DNA of 64,000 bases from Bacillus sp. X1(2014). Its GTDB lineage: Bacteria > Bacillota > Bacilli > Bacillales_B > DSM-18226. Under the pieces are notes generated by a model. The model was not told where the DNA came from. It was given only the letters and a program-made list of their open reading frames with translations, and searched no databases. Position 1 is the stretch's first letter. The number at the start of each line of letters is the position of its first letter. A program made the translations under genes and the position numbers. The stretch spans positions 1 to 64,000 of the forward strand of contig NZ_VEED01000010.1 in NCBI RefSeq assembly GCF_007678255.1. The letters run 5' to 3'. Below are positions 51,437-62,935 of this stretch, one piece after another.

Positions 51437-52443
51437 AGACTGTTTCAGTACATAAACAGGGTGACCATTCTCCCTTACATTCAGAAAATCTATTAGAGAT
51501 TAAAAATCTTAAAACCTATTACCCTGTTAAAGGCGGATTTTTAAAACGCACAATTGGAAATGTAAAAGCAGTGGATAATATCTCTTTTGAGATTAAAAAA
51601 GGGGAAACCCTTGGGCTAGTGGGTGAATCTGGATGTGGTAAATCAACTGCAGGCAGAACAATCCTTCGACTATTAAAACCAACAGAGGGCCAAATTCTAT
51701 TTAATGGTAAAGACATTACCAAAGTATCAGGCAAATCACTTCGTGAGATTCGAAAGGATATGCAAATGGTGTTTCAGGACCCATATGCTTCTTTGAATCC
51801 GATGCAAATGGTAGGGGACATTATCGCTGAGCCTATTTATAACTTTTCTAAAAAAAGTAAGGATGAATTAAAACAGGAAGTCATGGATTTGTTAAATAAA
51901 GTAGGGTTACCGCCAGATGCCTATTACAAGTATGCACATGAATTTTCTGGGGGCCAGCGTCAAAGAATCGGAATTGCTAGAGCGTTAGCATTAAAGCCAA
52001 AATTAATTATTGCCGACGAACCCGTTTCAGCACTTGACGTTTCAGTCCAATCTCAGGTCCTAAATTTGTTAAAAGATTTGCAGGAAGAATTTAACCTTAC
52101 TTTTCTTTTTATAGCACATGATTTAAGTGTTGTTAAACACATGAGTGACCGAATTGGTGTTATGTATCTAGGTAACATGGTTGAGGTTGCAAATAAAGAA
52201 GATTTATATGCTGAGCCTCTCCATCCATATACACAAGCATTAATTTCAGCAATTCCATCTCCTGATCCCAGGGTGAAAAAAGAGCGGATTATCTTAAAAG
52301 GTGATGTGCCAAGCCCAATTAATCCTCCAATGGGATGTTCATTCCATCCGCGCTGCCCCATGGCAATGGAGCAATGTTCAAAAAGTAAGCCGGTATTAAA
52401 GGAGGTGAAGCCCTCTCATCGAGTAGCTTGCCACCTATACTAG
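51433..52443 (+). CDS. appF: Oligopeptide ABC transporter ATP-binding protein AppF
   Basis: 336 residues. Partner ATPase of AppD: Walker A GESGCGKST, FSGGQRQR, LIIADEPVSALD, and C-terminal CSFHPRCPMAMEQC. It starts at ATG 51433 overlapping appD (ATGA). The N-terminal YYPVKGGFLKRTIGNVKAVD loop is typical of the F subunit. Gene order D-F-A-B-C as in B. subtilis app. Confidence 0.9.
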   Translation: MKTVSVHKQGDHSPLHSENLLEIKNLKTYYPVKGGFLKRTIGNVKAVDNISFEIKKGETLGLVGESGCGKSTAGRTILRLLKPTEGQILFNGKDITKVSGKSLREIRKDMQMVFQDPYASLNPMQMVGDIIAEPIYNFSKKSKDELKQEVMDLLNKVGLPPDAYYKYAHEFSGGQRQRIGIARALALKPKLIIADEPVSALDVSVQSQVLNLLKDLQEEFNLTFLFIAHDLSVVKHMSDRIGVMYLGNMVEVANKEDLYAEPLHPYTQALISAIPSPDPRVKKERIILKGDVPSPINPPMGCSFHPRCPMAMEQCSKSKPVLKEVKPSHRVACHLY

Positions 52444-52517
52444 AAAAGCGAAAGCTCATGAACGCTTTCACTAGACAGTAACGAAAGCAAAAATAAAAAC
52501 TATAGGGGGGAAAACAA

Positions 52518-54233
52518 ATGAAGAAGAGAAGTATGCTTATGCTAGCCGCATTGATGCTGGTTCTATCCGCATTTTTAGCGGCCTGCAGCGGCGGAGAAAA
52601 AACAGGGACAAGCAAAAACGAAGATGATGGTAAGACTGGTGAAACTGCTGGAAAGCCACAAGACGGCGGGACACTAGTTTATGCACTTGATTCTGCACCA
52701 GAGGGTAAGTTTAACTACACTTTTTATGAAAGTGCATCAGATCAATATGTAATTGATTTCTTTGATGAAAACCTAATTGATTATGACGAAAACCTAAAGG
52801 CACAGCCGCATATCGCTTCATGGAAAACAACTGACAATAAAGTGTTTGATTTCGAAATCAAGCAGGGCGTGAAGTGGCACAATGGTGATGAATTATCTGT
52901 TAAAGACTGGGAATTCGCATTGAAGGTTATTGCTGATAAGGATTATGAAGGTGCACGTTTTGATAACGTAAGAAATATCGTGGGTGCACAAGATTATCAT
53001 GATGGAAAAGCGAAGGAAATCGCGGGTATTAAAATCATTGACGATTACCACATCCAAATTACTTTTGATAAAGCTCGTGTAAACAACTTGGATAATCTTT
53101 GGACATACCCGATGAACCGCACGGAATTTCAAGGCGTTGCAGTCAAAGATATGCTGGGATCTGCACAAGTTCGGACAAAGCCTGTAGGTTTAGGACCATT
53201 TAAAGTAACGAAAGTGATCCCAGGTGAATCCGTAGAATTGGAACGCTTTGATGATTACTTCGGCGGCAAACCTCATATAGAAAAAGTTGTTATTAAAGTT
53301 ATCGATCCGTCTCTTTCTGTAGGAGAGCTTAAAAACGGAACGCTTGATATGACTTCCTTCCATCCTAGTATTATTGATCAAGTTAAAGCACTTGATAATG
53401 TAAATGCTGTAACCTATCCAGGCGTAAGCTACTACTATGTTGGTTTCAGATTAGGTACTTGGGATGGCGAGAAAAACATCATGAACGAACCAAAATACCA
53501 AGAGAAAAAGCTTCGTGAAGCAATGTATTATGCAATCAATCGTGAAGAATGGGTTAAGGCGTTCTTCTTTGGTGTTGGTAAACCAGTAAACCGTCCAATT
53601 CCAACAAACCATTGGATTGCAGCCCCAAATGAAGAGTTAGAGCAATACAAATATGATCCGGAAAAAGCTAAAGCATTATTAGATGAAGCTGGATATAAAG
53701 ATGTTGATGGCGATGGTTTCCGTGAAGATCCAAATGGGAAGAAATTTGTTGTTAATTTCAGCCACTATGCAACGGATAATCCTACATTTGAATCGCGTGC
53801 CAAGGCAATGACTCAATATTGGGAAGCAGTCGGCTTGAAAACGAAATTAACAATGACAGATGTAAACCTTTATTATGAAATGCTTGATAAAGCTGATAAA
53901 TCAATGGAAGTATTCTTCGGCGGCTGGTCAACTGGAGCAGACCCAGACCCGACTCCGCTTTGGGGATCAAAAGCAGTTTGGAACTATCCGCGCTGGGTAA
54001 ATGCTGACAGTGATAAATTGTTAGATCAAGCACTTGATATCAGTGTTGTAGGAACAGATACCGAGAAGCGCAAGGATCTGTATGTAGAGTGGCAAAAACT
54101 ATTCATGCAAGATCTACCAGCCTTACCAATTGCTGAACTAGAAGAAACAATGGCAGTCAGCAAGCGAGTACAGGACGTTAAATTTGACGTATCTGGAATG
54201 AACCGTCCAAACGAGTGGTGGATTAAGCAATAG
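52518..54233 (+). CDS. appA: Oligopeptide-binding lipoprotein AppA
   Basis: 571 residues. SBP type 5 lipoprotein with signal peptide MKKRSMLMLAALMLVLSAF and lipobox LAAC at about 20-23, a Gly/Lys-rich linker, and the peptide-binding body (GVKWHNGDELSVKDWEFALK, LREAMYYAINREEW). It tethers oligopeptides outside the membrane for AppBC. GGGGGG precedes the ATG. A hairpin without a good U-tract separates it from appB. Confidence 0.9.
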   Translation: MKKRSMLMLAALMLVLSAFLAACSGGEKTGTSKNEDDGKTGETAGKPQDGGTLVYALDSAPEGKFNYTFYESASDQYVIDFFDENLIDYDENLKAQPHIASWKTTDNKVFDFEIKQGVKWHNGDELSVKDWEFALKVIADKDYEGARFDNVRNIVGAQDYHDGKAKEIAGIKIIDDYHIQITFDKARVNNLDNLWTYPMNRTEFQGVAVKDMLGSAQVRTKPVGLGPFKVTKVIPGESVELERFDDYFGGKPHIEKVVIKVIDPSLSVGELKNGTLDMTSFHPSIIDQVKALDNVNAVTYPGVSYYYVGFRLGTWDGEKNIMNEPKYQEKKLREAMYYAINREEWVKAFFFGVGKPVNRPIPTNHWIAAPNEELEQYKYDPEKAKALLDEAGYKDVDGDGFREDPNGKKFVVNFSHYATDNPTFESRAKAMTQYWEAVGLKTKLTMTDVNLYYEMLDKADKSMEVFFGGWSTGADPDPTPLWGSKAVWNYPRWVNADSDKLLDQALDISVVGTDTEKRKDLYVEWQKLFMQDLPALPIAELEETMAVSKRVQDVKFDVSGMNRPNEWWIKQ

Positions 54234-54269
54234 GTTCGTCAAAAAAATACTAACTCAATCTTAAACTTC

Positions 54270-54296
54270 AATGGGAGAAGCCTTACTTCTCCCATT
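54270..54296 (+). other. Hairpin between appA and appB
   Basis: AATGGGAGAAG pairs with CTTCTCCCATT (11 bp, loop of 5). There is no strong T-tract, so it probably stabilises appA mRNA or weakly attenuates appBC rather than ending transcription. Confidence 0.5.
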
Positions 54297-54363
54297 TGAA
54301 TAAGCTGGTATTGGATTTACGCAGCTCTTGTGTACCAAAGCTTATTAGACAAGGAGAATGCAC

Positions 54364-55329
54364 ATGCTGAAATATGCATTTCGAAGAATATTGGGAATGA
54401 TTCCAATGTTACTCCTTACCTCCATTGTAGTATTTACATTGGCAAAATTAATGCCGGGCGATTCACTAAGTGGAGAAATAGATCCTAGAAATACAAATCC
54501 AGAGTATATCGCAGAAATGCGTGAGAAATTGGGTTATAATGACCCACTGCCTCAGCAGTATTTCCGTTGGATTAGTGGATTCGTTGAGGGGGATTTTGGA
54601 AAATCAACACGTTTCAAAATAGAGGTATCCGAGGTTATTGGTGAGCGGCTCCCTAATACGATACTTTTAGGATTTTCATCAATATTAATAACCTATATTC
54701 TCGCATTTATAATGGGTTCCTATGCAGGACGAAAGCCATATACCTTAACAGATAATTTAATTGGAGGATTAAACTACATAGGATTGGCCATTCCATCCTT
54801 TATTGCTGGGGTATTCGCCATTTTCTTCTTTTCTTTTACGCTGGGCTGGTTCCCATCAAATGGTTCAGTCGATATTAGTGTTACCGATGGAACTATTGAA
54901 TGGTGGTTAAGCCGATTACATCATGTCTTTCTGCCTGCAGTTGTACTTGGATTATTAAGTACAGCTAGTTATACCCAATTTTTACGTAACGATATTATTG
55001 AAAATAGCCGCAAGGATTATGTCCGTACAGCACGTGCAAAAGGCACGCCGGAACGAAAGATTTATAATGTTCATATTTTAAGAAATTCAATTATTCCACT
55101 TATAACGTTTTTAGGATTTGATATCGTCGCCATTATTAGCGGTGCCATCATTACTGAGACGATTTTTACCTATCCTGGTTTGGGACAACTATTCCTACAA
55201 TCAGTTGGGACAAGGGATTATCCAGTATTATTGACGTTGACAATGTTATTCTCCTTCTTAACACTAATCGGCAATTTAATAGCTGATGTTTTATATGGTG
55301 TTGTAGATCCGAGAATTAGGCTAGATTAA
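54364..55329 (+). CDS. appB: Oligopeptide ABC transporter permease AppB
   Basis: 321 residues, six membrane helices, the binding-protein-dependent permease EAA loop (YVRTARAKGTPERKIYNVHILRNSIIP), ending in VLYGVVDPRIRLD. ATG 54364 is preferred over ATG 54358 because AAGGAG lies 7 nt away. Co-transcribed with appC, 15 bp downstream. Confidence 0.9.
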   Translation: MLKYAFRRILGMIPMLLLTSIVVFTLAKLMPGDSLSGEIDPRNTNPEYIAEMREKLGYNDPLPQQYFRWISGFVEGDFGKSTRFKIEVSEVIGERLPNTILLGFSSILITYILAFIMGSYAGRKPYTLTDNLIGGLNYIGLAIPSFIAGVFAIFFFSFTLGWFPSNGSVDISVTDGTIEWWLSRLHHVFLPAVVLGLLSTASYTQFLRNDIIENSRKDYVRTARAKGTPERKIYNVHILRNSIIPLITFLGFDIVAIISGAIITETIFTYPGLGQLFLQSVGTRDYPVLLTLTMLFSFLTLIGNLIADVLYGVVDPRIRLD

Positions 55330-55344
55330 AGGGGGGAGAAAAGA

Positions 55345-56256
55345 ATGCAAATAGCAACTCAAAATGAGAAAAATGTTTCAGTTACACCCCCGAGAAAAAG
55401 TTTATCTCCTTTTGCAATAGCCCGAAAGAAATTTGTGAAAAATAAATTGGCAATGATAAGTCTTTTCTTTTTACTGATTGTTACTATTGTTTCTATTCTC
55501 GCCCCCTATATCACAACGGCAGATATTACTAGAATTAACATTGGGCAAATGTCGTTAGAGCCAAGCAGTGAACATTGGCTGGGGACAGATAAATCCGGAC
55601 GGGATGTATTTACAAGATTACTCTATGGCGGACGTATATCTTTGTTAGTAGGAATCAGTTGTACATTATTTGTTATTTTACTAGGAACGTTAATTGGCTC
55701 GATCTCAGGGTATTTCGGCGGAGCCGTTGATAGCTTATTAATGAGATTTACTGATTTTATCTTAAACTTTCCATTCCTTGTATTTGTCATTGTTTTAAAT
55801 GCCATTCTTTTTGGAAAAGTTAACGGTTTATGGGTCTTAATTGGAACAATTAGCTTGCTAAGCTGGGGGGGGATTGCACGGATTGTCCGTAGTAAGATTC
55901 TCGCTGAAAAAGAAAATGAATACATTACAGCGGCCATTTCTATTGGTTGTTCACCGGCAAAAGTTATTATGAAGCATCTGCTGCCAAACATTTTATCTAC
56001 CATAATTGTTCAAGCGACGATTACATTTGCCACGATGATCGTTGCTGAAACAGGTTTAAGTTTTCTTGGCTTTGGGGTCCCGCAAGAAATTCCAAGCTGG
56101 GGAAATATGTTGAATTCAGCAAATGAGCCGGATGTTCTCCAATTCAAACTTTGGATTTGGGTACCGCCAGCATTAATCATCACAATAACCATCTTATCAA
56201 TTAACTTCATCGGTGAAGGTCTAAAGGATGCTTTTAATCCAAAATCTAAACGTTAA
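55345..56256 (+). CDS. appC: Oligopeptide ABC transporter permease AppC
   Basis: 303 residues. DppC/OppC type with N-terminal extension (IARKKFVKNKLAMISL), then the permease domain with HWLGTDKSGRDVFTRLLYGGR and EAA-loop GCSPAKVIMKHLLPN. GGGGGGAG precedes the ATG. Last gene of appDFABC. Confidence 0.9.
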   Translation: MQIATQNEKNVSVTPPRKSLSPFAIARKKFVKNKLAMISLFFLLIVTIVSILAPYITTADITRINIGQMSLEPSSEHWLGTDKSGRDVFTRLLYGGRISLLVGISCTLFVILLGTLIGSISGYFGGAVDSLLMRFTDFILNFPFLVFVIVLNAILFGKVNGLWVLIGTISLLSWGGIARIVRSKILAEKENEYITAAISIGCSPAKVIMKHLLPNILSTIIVQATITFATMIVAETGLSFLGFGVPQEIPSWGNMLNSANEPDVLQFKLWIWVPPALIITITILSINFIGEGLKDAFNPKSKR

Positions 56257-56415
56257 AGATCCGCCATTAACCTGGTGGATTTTTTTGCGTGTTAACGGTC
56301 ATTGATTATTGGAGTTCATAAATGTAATTGGAGCAAAATATATATAAAGGAATAATTTAACTAAGGTCTGCCCATACTGATTTACAAACAGTTTCTTGAA
56401 GTGAGGGGTTGTACA

Positions 56416-57162
56416 ATGTTGTATCTTCATGATGTATGGGTAAATTGGTTTGAAGGGGAAGAAAACGGTTATAATGTATGCCAATTCCATGAATGGCGTA
56501 AGGATGATGGAGTGGAATTATTAGACCAAGTGCCATTGATGAAAGTTGAACCGATTTTGTTTAATTACATTGAAAATGATTTGTCAGAATTACCTCAACA
56601 GCTCTTGGATGATATCTTCCAGAAAGCTTATTTGAGGAAGAATCATGAAAGAGTGCAACTTGACTATTGCTTTGTAGTCACAGATGGAATCGGTATATTA
56701 GCCATTGATACCATTGGCTATAATATTCCGATCCGTAAAAGCCGGTTAATTCCAAGACAAGAGCAGTTAGTTTACGAAATGATAAGTCAACATGAGGCTA
56801 ATAAATACCACTTTTATGAGCAACCAAAGTTAAAGGACTATCACATTCTCTCACCTGAACCGGAATTGATGAGAGGTTTAACAAGAAAAGAACGTCAATT
56901 AAAACAATTATTATTTATGGCACTTGACCAATTACTCTCTTCGAGTAATGAAGCAGAAGTAAGGTATTGGTACACTGAATGGTGTCCGGAGAATTATTCA
57001 ACGATTCAAGCTTTAAATTTTGAAGCAGCATGGGAACAGTTATTTGAGGAAACAAAGTATGGATGGTCGAAGAGGCATGAAACATTTTGTGAAAATCTAA
57101 TAAAAGGACAGCCGTTTTTTGAAAAACTTTGGGAAATGGAACACGGTCCAAAAGTAAATTAA
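56416..57162 (+). CDS. yjbA: YjbA (UPF0736/DUF3603) protein
   Basis: 248 residues. Begins [20 protein letters not shown] and has [39 protein letters not shown] (in part) and [11 protein letters not shown], the YjbA family blocks. No signal peptide or membrane helix. GTG 56401 is an upstream alternative; ATG 56416 matches the usual family start. Between app and trpS as in B. subtilis. Function unknown. Confidence 0.88.
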   Translation: MLYLHDVWVNWFEGEENGYNVCQFHEWRKDDGVELLDQVPLMKVEPILFNYIENDLSELPQQLLDDIFQKAYLRKNHERVQLDYCFVVTDGIGILAIDTIGYNIPIRKSRLIPRQEQLVYEMISQHEANKYHFYEQPKLKDYHILSPEPELMRGLTRKERQLKQLLFMALDQLLSSSNEAEVRYWYTEWCPENYSTIQALNFEAAWEQLFEETKYGWSKRHETFCENLIKGQPFFEKLWEMEHGPKVN

Positions 57163-57215
57163 AAGCCTGACCAAAAGATATACGCACAACATATCTTTTG
57201 GGCTCAGGCTTTTTT
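57161..57215. terminator. Bidirectional terminator between yjbA and trpS
   Basis: AAAAGCCTGA...AAAAGATAT pairs with ATATCTTTT...TCAGGCTTTT, with A- and T-flanks; the genes converge. Confidence 0.85.
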
Positions 57216-57219
57216 TATG

Positions 57220-58500
<1,281 letters not shown>

Positions 58501-58574
58501 TCTTTATCATCGCCTTTTAAGCAACTATACAATTGTACTTATTATAATGAAACGAATAATTATTTTCAAGTCAG

Positions 58575-58931
58575 TTAAAAATAATATATGACAAGGGCAA
58601 TAAGCATAAACAGCCCATTAATAAGCCCGTAAAAAACTAAGGGTTTTTGGTTGAAAGTAACAAGTTCTGATAAAGGAGGTATTTCATCAAAGCGTCTTTT
58701 ATTCTGGCCTCTTTGAAACGCAAAACTAAAGGATCTTGAAATGACGTCATAGAATCCTGAATGAATAGTAAAAACAAGCAATGAGATAAGCAAGAGTCCT
58801 GCTGAGAAATAAAAAGATATATTGATATAGCTTAACAAAGAAACTTTGTGATAAGTAAGGAACGAAATTAAAATAATCACTAGTTGTGTGAATGCTAAAA
58901 TTAAGAGTCTTTTCTTAAGTTGATAATTCAC
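58575..58931 (-). CDS. DUF3899 membrane protein
   Basis: 118 residues with three predicted helices: about 7-26, 36-55 and 98-117. A basic loop (RSFSFAFQRGQNKRRFDEIPPLSEL) lies between the second and third. The pattern fits DUF3899 Firmicutes proteins. It is divergent from oppA and upstream of the trpS leader on the same strand, though the T-box makes co-transcription with trpS unnecessary. Function unknown. Confidence 0.65.
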   Translation of the reverse strand: MNYQLKKRLLILAFTQLVIILISFLTYHKVSLLSYINISFYFSAGLLLISLLVFTIHSGFYDVISRSFSFAFQRGQNKRRFDEIPPLSELVTFNQKPLVFYGLINGLFMLIALVIYYF

Positions 58932-59118
58932 TAAATAACCTCCAAAAGATTGATTTAATAGGGGTTCACTTAAGTATATTATATTAAAAATCCGTATAAG
59001 TCTAAATTATATCACAGGGAAATGTAATGATAACGTAAAGATTGTTTCTGAAATGTAAATAAAGTTCAAAAAAATAATGTACAATTTGTAGAAAATATGT
59101 ATAATAGAGAATGTAGTA

Positions 59119-59133
59119 ATTTTTCAGAATAAT
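59119..59133. promoter_or_regulatory. Candidate CodY box upstream of oppA
   Basis: ATTTTTCAGAATAAT matches AATTTTCWGAAAATT at 12 of 15 positions, about 20 bp upstream of the oppA start. opp operons are CodY targets in several Firmicutes. Inferred. Confidence 0.4.
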
Positions 59134-59152
59134 AGAAAAGGGAGGTCTACTA

Positions 59153-60847
59153 GTGAAGAAATCAAAACTTTCACTACTATTAGTACTATCACTAGTTCTT
59201 AGCATGTTCCTTGCAGCATGTTCGGGCGGAAACAAGAATGAAGGTACGTCCAAAAATGAAGGCGATAACAAAGCCGGCACTGAAGAAACTCAATTAGCAG
59301 ATGAGCAAGTTCTAAATGTTCTTGAGTCTGCAGAAATTCCTTCAATGGACAGCGTTATGTCTCAAGACGTATTGAGCTTCACAATGTTAAATGCTACAAA
59401 CGAAGGACTATATCGTTTAGATCCAGACCAAAAAGTTATTCCTGGAGTTGCTGAAGCAGCACCAACTTATAATGATGATAAATCTGTTATCACAATTAAA
59501 TTAAGACAAGATACAAAATGGTCTAATGGTGACCCTGTAACTGCGCATGACTTTGTGTTTGCATGGCAACGTGCAATTGATCCGAAAGTTGCTGCTCCAT
59601 ACGGTGCATACTTCATGGAAGGCAAAATCAAAAATGCATCTGAAATTGTTGCTGGTAAAGCAAAACTTGATGATTTAGGTATTAAAGCACTAGATGATTA
59701 TACTGTGGAAATTACATTAGTAAGACCACTTCCATACATCGAATCTTACTTAACTTTCCCATTGTTCTTCCCGCAAAACAAAAAGTTTGTTGAAGCGGAA
59801 GGCGATAACTATGCGAAAGATGCAACACACCTACTTTACAATGGTCCATTTAAAATGACAAAATGGGATGGTCCTACTGGTACTGAGTGGGTATTAGAAA
59901 AGAATGCTGATTATGTAAATGCAAAGGACGTTACTTTAGAGAAGATTAACTTTAACGTTTCTAAAGATCCACAAGCATCTGCTAACGCATATACTGCTGG
60001 TGAAGCTGATATCACACCAAAACTTGCACAAGCTGCAATCCTTTCACAATTTGAAGGACAAAAAGATTTACTTCGCTATCAAGAACCATCAATCTGGTGG
60101 TTAAAAATGAACGAAAAGAACCCAGCATTGAAGAATGTTAATATCCGTAAAGCAATTGCTTTAACTGTTGACAAAAAAGCTTTAACAGAGGATGTATTAG
60201 CAAACGGATCAATCCCTGCTGATTTCCTTGTACCAAAAGGTTTCTCATTCTTAGATGGTAAAGATTTCCGTGAAACTGCAGGAACTTACTTAAGCACTAA
60301 CAAAGACGAAGCTAAAAAGCTTTGGGAACAAGGTCTTAAAGAAACAGGACTTAAAGAAGTTAAGTTTACTTATGTAGGTCAAGATACTGAAACTTCAAAA
60401 GTAACTGATGCATTCGTTAAAGATCAGTTAGAGAAAAACTTACCAGGATTAAAAATTACAATCGAAGCAGTTCCTTTCAAAATTCGTATTGCTCGTGAAG
60501 ATGCTGAAGATTATGATTTATTAATGGGTGGCTGGGGACCTGACTACGCTGATCCAATGACTTATATGGATCTATGGGTTACTAACGGCGGACAAAACCA
60601 CATGAGCTATAGCAATCCTGAATTTGATAAGTTAATCAAATCAGCTAGTGAAGAACTTGTAGCTAAGCCACAAGATCGTTGGAAAGCTCTTCAAGATGCA
60701 GAAAAAATCTTGTTAGAAGATGATGCTGCTATCGCACCACTTTACCAACGTTCAGTGAACCTACTAATCAATCCTAAGGTTCAAGGTTTTGCTCACCACG
60801 CATTCGGTCCTGACTATAGTTACCAGTGGATTAAAATCACAAAATAG
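59153..60847 (+). CDS. oppA: Oligopeptide-binding lipoprotein OppA
   Basis: 564 residues, GTG start with GGGAGG about 7 nt upstream. Signal peptide MKKSKLSLLLVLSLVLSMF with lipobox LAAC near 20-23, then a Gly/Asn/Lys linker and SBP_bac_5 body (IKLRQDTKWSNGDPVTAHDFVFAWQRA, IRKAIALTVDKKAL, LLMGGWGPDYADPMTYMDLW). Binds oligopeptides for import and, in B. subtilis, signalling peptides for competence and sporulation. A strong hairpin terminator follows before oppB, favouring excess binding protein. Confidence 0.93.
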   Translation: MKKSKLSLLLVLSLVLSMFLAACSGGNKNEGTSKNEGDNKAGTEETQLADEQVLNVLESAEIPSMDSVMSQDVLSFTMLNATNEGLYRLDPDQKVIPGVAEAAPTYNDDKSVITIKLRQDTKWSNGDPVTAHDFVFAWQRAIDPKVAAPYGAYFMEGKIKNASEIVAGKAKLDDLGIKALDDYTVEITLVRPLPYIESYLTFPLFFPQNKKFVEAEGDNYAKDATHLLYNGPFKMTKWDGPTGTEWVLEKNADYVNAKDVTLEKINFNVSKDPQASANAYTAGEADITPKLAQAAILSQFEGQKDLLRYQEPSIWWLKMNEKNPALKNVNIRKAIALTVDKKALTEDVLANGSIPADFLVPKGFSFLDGKDFRETAGTYLSTNKDEAKKLWEQGLKETGLKEVKFTYVGQDTETSKVTDAFVKDQLEKNLPGLKITIEAVPFKIRIAREDAEDYDLLMGGWGPDYADPMTYMDLWVTNGGQNHMSYSNPEFDKLIKSASEELVAKPQDRWKALQDAEKILLEDDAAIAPLYQRSVNLLINPKVQGFAHHAFGPDYSYQWIKITK

Positions 60848-60866
60848 TAACTATAACTAATCAAAT

Positions 60867-60902
60867 AAAAAGAGAGTATATTTACCAATATACTCTCTTT
60901 TT
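60867..60902 (+). terminator. Intra-operon attenuating terminator after oppA
   Basis: AAAAAGAGAGTATATT pairs with AATATACTCTCTTTTT (loop TACC), with terminal T-tract; readthrough would feed oppBCD. Confidence 0.8.
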
Positions 60903-60960
60903 ACCTGTGTGAGAATTGTCGTAAGATGTCGAAAATTCAAATTAATTAGGAGGTGTAGGC

Positions 60961-61893
60961 ATGGTCAAATATATACTAAAACGTGTTGGTTATATGATTA
61001 TTACACTTTTTATCGTTACATCGCTTACCTTTTTCCTCATGAAGCTAATTCCAGGTAGTCCTTTTAATAACTTCGAAAAGCTGTCGGAAGTTCAACGAAA
61101 TATTTTGCTGGATAAATATGGCTTGAACGACCCCCTGCCTGTTCAATATTTTAACTATATGATGAGCTTAGTAAAAGGGGATTTAGGAGTTTCCTTCCAA
61201 TTTGATAATACCCCTGTAACAGAACTTATTGCAAATCGCCTGGGACCTTCTGCACAATTAGGTTTTCAAGCTATGGTTGTAGGTTCAATTTTAGGTATTT
61301 TATTAGGTGTAGTTGCTGCTCTAAAGCAAAACACTTGGATAGATTACGGTTCTACTTTTATCGCAGTAGTTGGTAAATCTATCCCATCATTTATTTTTGC
61401 TGGATTAATGCAGTATTATATTTCGGTAAAGTTAGGCTGGCTTCCAGTAATGCTATGGAAAGGACCTGAATATACTATCCTTCCTACTATCGCACTAGCA
61501 ATGTTCCCAATCTCGATTGCAGCGCGTTTTATGCGTACTGAAATGGTTGAAGTATTAGGGTCTGATTATATTACTTTGGCAAGAGCTAAAGGTGCGAGCC
61601 GTTGGCAGATAAGCTTTAAGCATGCCTTAAGAAATGCCTTAATACCAGTTGTAACTGTTCTAGGGCCTTTAGCAGTTAGTTTAATGACGGGATCCCTTGT
61701 TATTGAGCAAATTTTTGGAATCCCAGGAATTGGTGAGCAGTTCGTTAAATCAATTAATATGAATGATTACCCCGTTATTATGGGTACTAACATTTTATTT
61801 GCCGTCCTATTTATCGTAGTAATCTTAATTGTTGATATTCTTTATGGAATCATCGACCCACGTATTCGTGTATCGGGGGGGAAAACTAAATGA
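60961..61893 (+). CDS. oppB: Oligopeptide ABC transporter permease OppB
   Basis: 310 residues, six helices, with EAA-loop YITLARAKGASRWQISFKHALRNALIPV and ending LYGIIDPRIRVS. TAGGAGGTG precedes the ATG. oppC starts 4 nt before its end. Part of oppABCD(F). Confidence 0.92.
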   Translation: MVKYILKRVGYMIITLFIVTSLTFFLMKLIPGSPFNNFEKLSEVQRNILLDKYGLNDPLPVQYFNYMMSLVKGDLGVSFQFDNTPVTELIANRLGPSAQLGFQAMVVGSILGILLGVVAALKQNTWIDYGSTFIAVVGKSIPSFIFAGLMQYYISVKLGWLPVMLWKGPEYTILPTIALAMFPISIAARFMRTEMVEVLGSDYITLARAKGASRWQISFKHALRNALIPVVTVLGPLAVSLMTGSLVIEQIFGIPGIGEQFVKSINMNDYPVIMGTNILFAVLFIVVILIVDILYGIIDPRIRVSGGKTK

Positions 61894-62918
61894 GCAACAA
61901 AGACATAACAATTTCAAAGGATATGTTTGCTCCTGTCCATATTGATCCATCAAAAAGTGAAAAAATTGCTAAACCAAGTTTAAATTTCTGGCAGGATTCA
62001 TGGCTAAGAGTCAAGAAAAATAAAGGTGCTGTAGTCAGCATGGTTATCCTGGTTATCATGATTATCATGGCCTTTGTGGGACCAATGATTACGCCATATG
62101 ACTATGATACGCAAAACACAAAACATAATAATTTGCCACCGCGAATTCAAGGTTTAGAGGATGTTCACTGGCTTCCTTTTGATGGAACTTTGTCAAGAAG
62201 AGATGGTACAGTTTATAACGCTTATGAAGTTCGTAAGGTCGATGCCTATTATTGGTTCGGTACCGATAATTTAGGCCGAGATCAATTTGCACGTGTTTGG
62301 AAAGGTACGCAAGTATCGTTATTCATCGCTTTTATGGCTGCGTTAATCGATATGGCTATTGGAGTTGCATATGGAGCCATCTCTGGTTATCTGGGTGGAC
62401 GAATAGATAGCGTAATGCAGAGGATTATCGAGGTTATAGTGGGAATTCCGAACCTGATTGTTGTTGTTTTAATGATTCTCGTGTTAAAACCTGGTATTAT
62501 CCCAATTATTATTGCCTTAACTATTACGGGATGGACTAGTATGGCTCGTGTGGTTCGTGCGCAAGTATTAAAATTTAAAGGTCAAGAATTTGTTCTTGCG
62601 GCTAAAACTTTAGGTGCTTCAAATTCGTCTATCATTTTTAAACACATGATTCCAAATATGTTTGGAGTAATTATTATTAATACGATGTTTTCTATCCCGA
62701 ATGCCATTTTCTTTGAAGCATTTTTAAGCTTTATCGGGTTAGGATTACAGGAACCTCATGCATCGCTTGGAACATTAGTAAATGCAGGATTTAAATCGAT
62801 GATTGCTTTTCCTTATCAAATGATTATTCCTTCCATTATGATTGCGTTAATCATGGTATGCTTCAACCTTGTTGCAGACGGATTACGTGATGCGTTGGAT
62901 CCAAAAATGCGTGATTAG
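61890..62918 (+). CDS. oppC: Oligopeptide ABC transporter permease OppC
   Basis: 342 residues. Long N-terminal cytoplasmic leader, one helix, an extracytoplasmic loop with YWFGTDNLGRDQFARVWKG, then the permease core with GASNSSIIFKHMIPN. Overlaps oppB by 4 nt; longer than AppC (303) mainly because of the first loop, as usual for OppC. Confidence 0.92.
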   Translation: MSNKDITISKDMFAPVHIDPSKSEKIAKPSLNFWQDSWLRVKKNKGAVVSMVILVIMIIMAFVGPMITPYDYDTQNTKHNNLPPRIQGLEDVHWLPFDGTLSRRDGTVYNAYEVRKVDAYYWFGTDNLGRDQFARVWKGTQVSLFIAFMAALIDMAIGVAYGAISGYLGGRIDSVMQRIIEVIVGIPNLIVVVLMILVLKPGIIPIIIALTITGWTSMARVVRAQVLKFKGQEFVLAAKTLGASNSSIIFKHMIPNMFGVIIINTMFSIPNAIFFEAFLSFIGLGLQEPHASLGTLVNAGFKSMIAFPYQMIIPSIMIALIMVCFNLVADGLRDALDPKMRD

Positions 62919-62935
62919 AAGGCAGGTGGATGTAA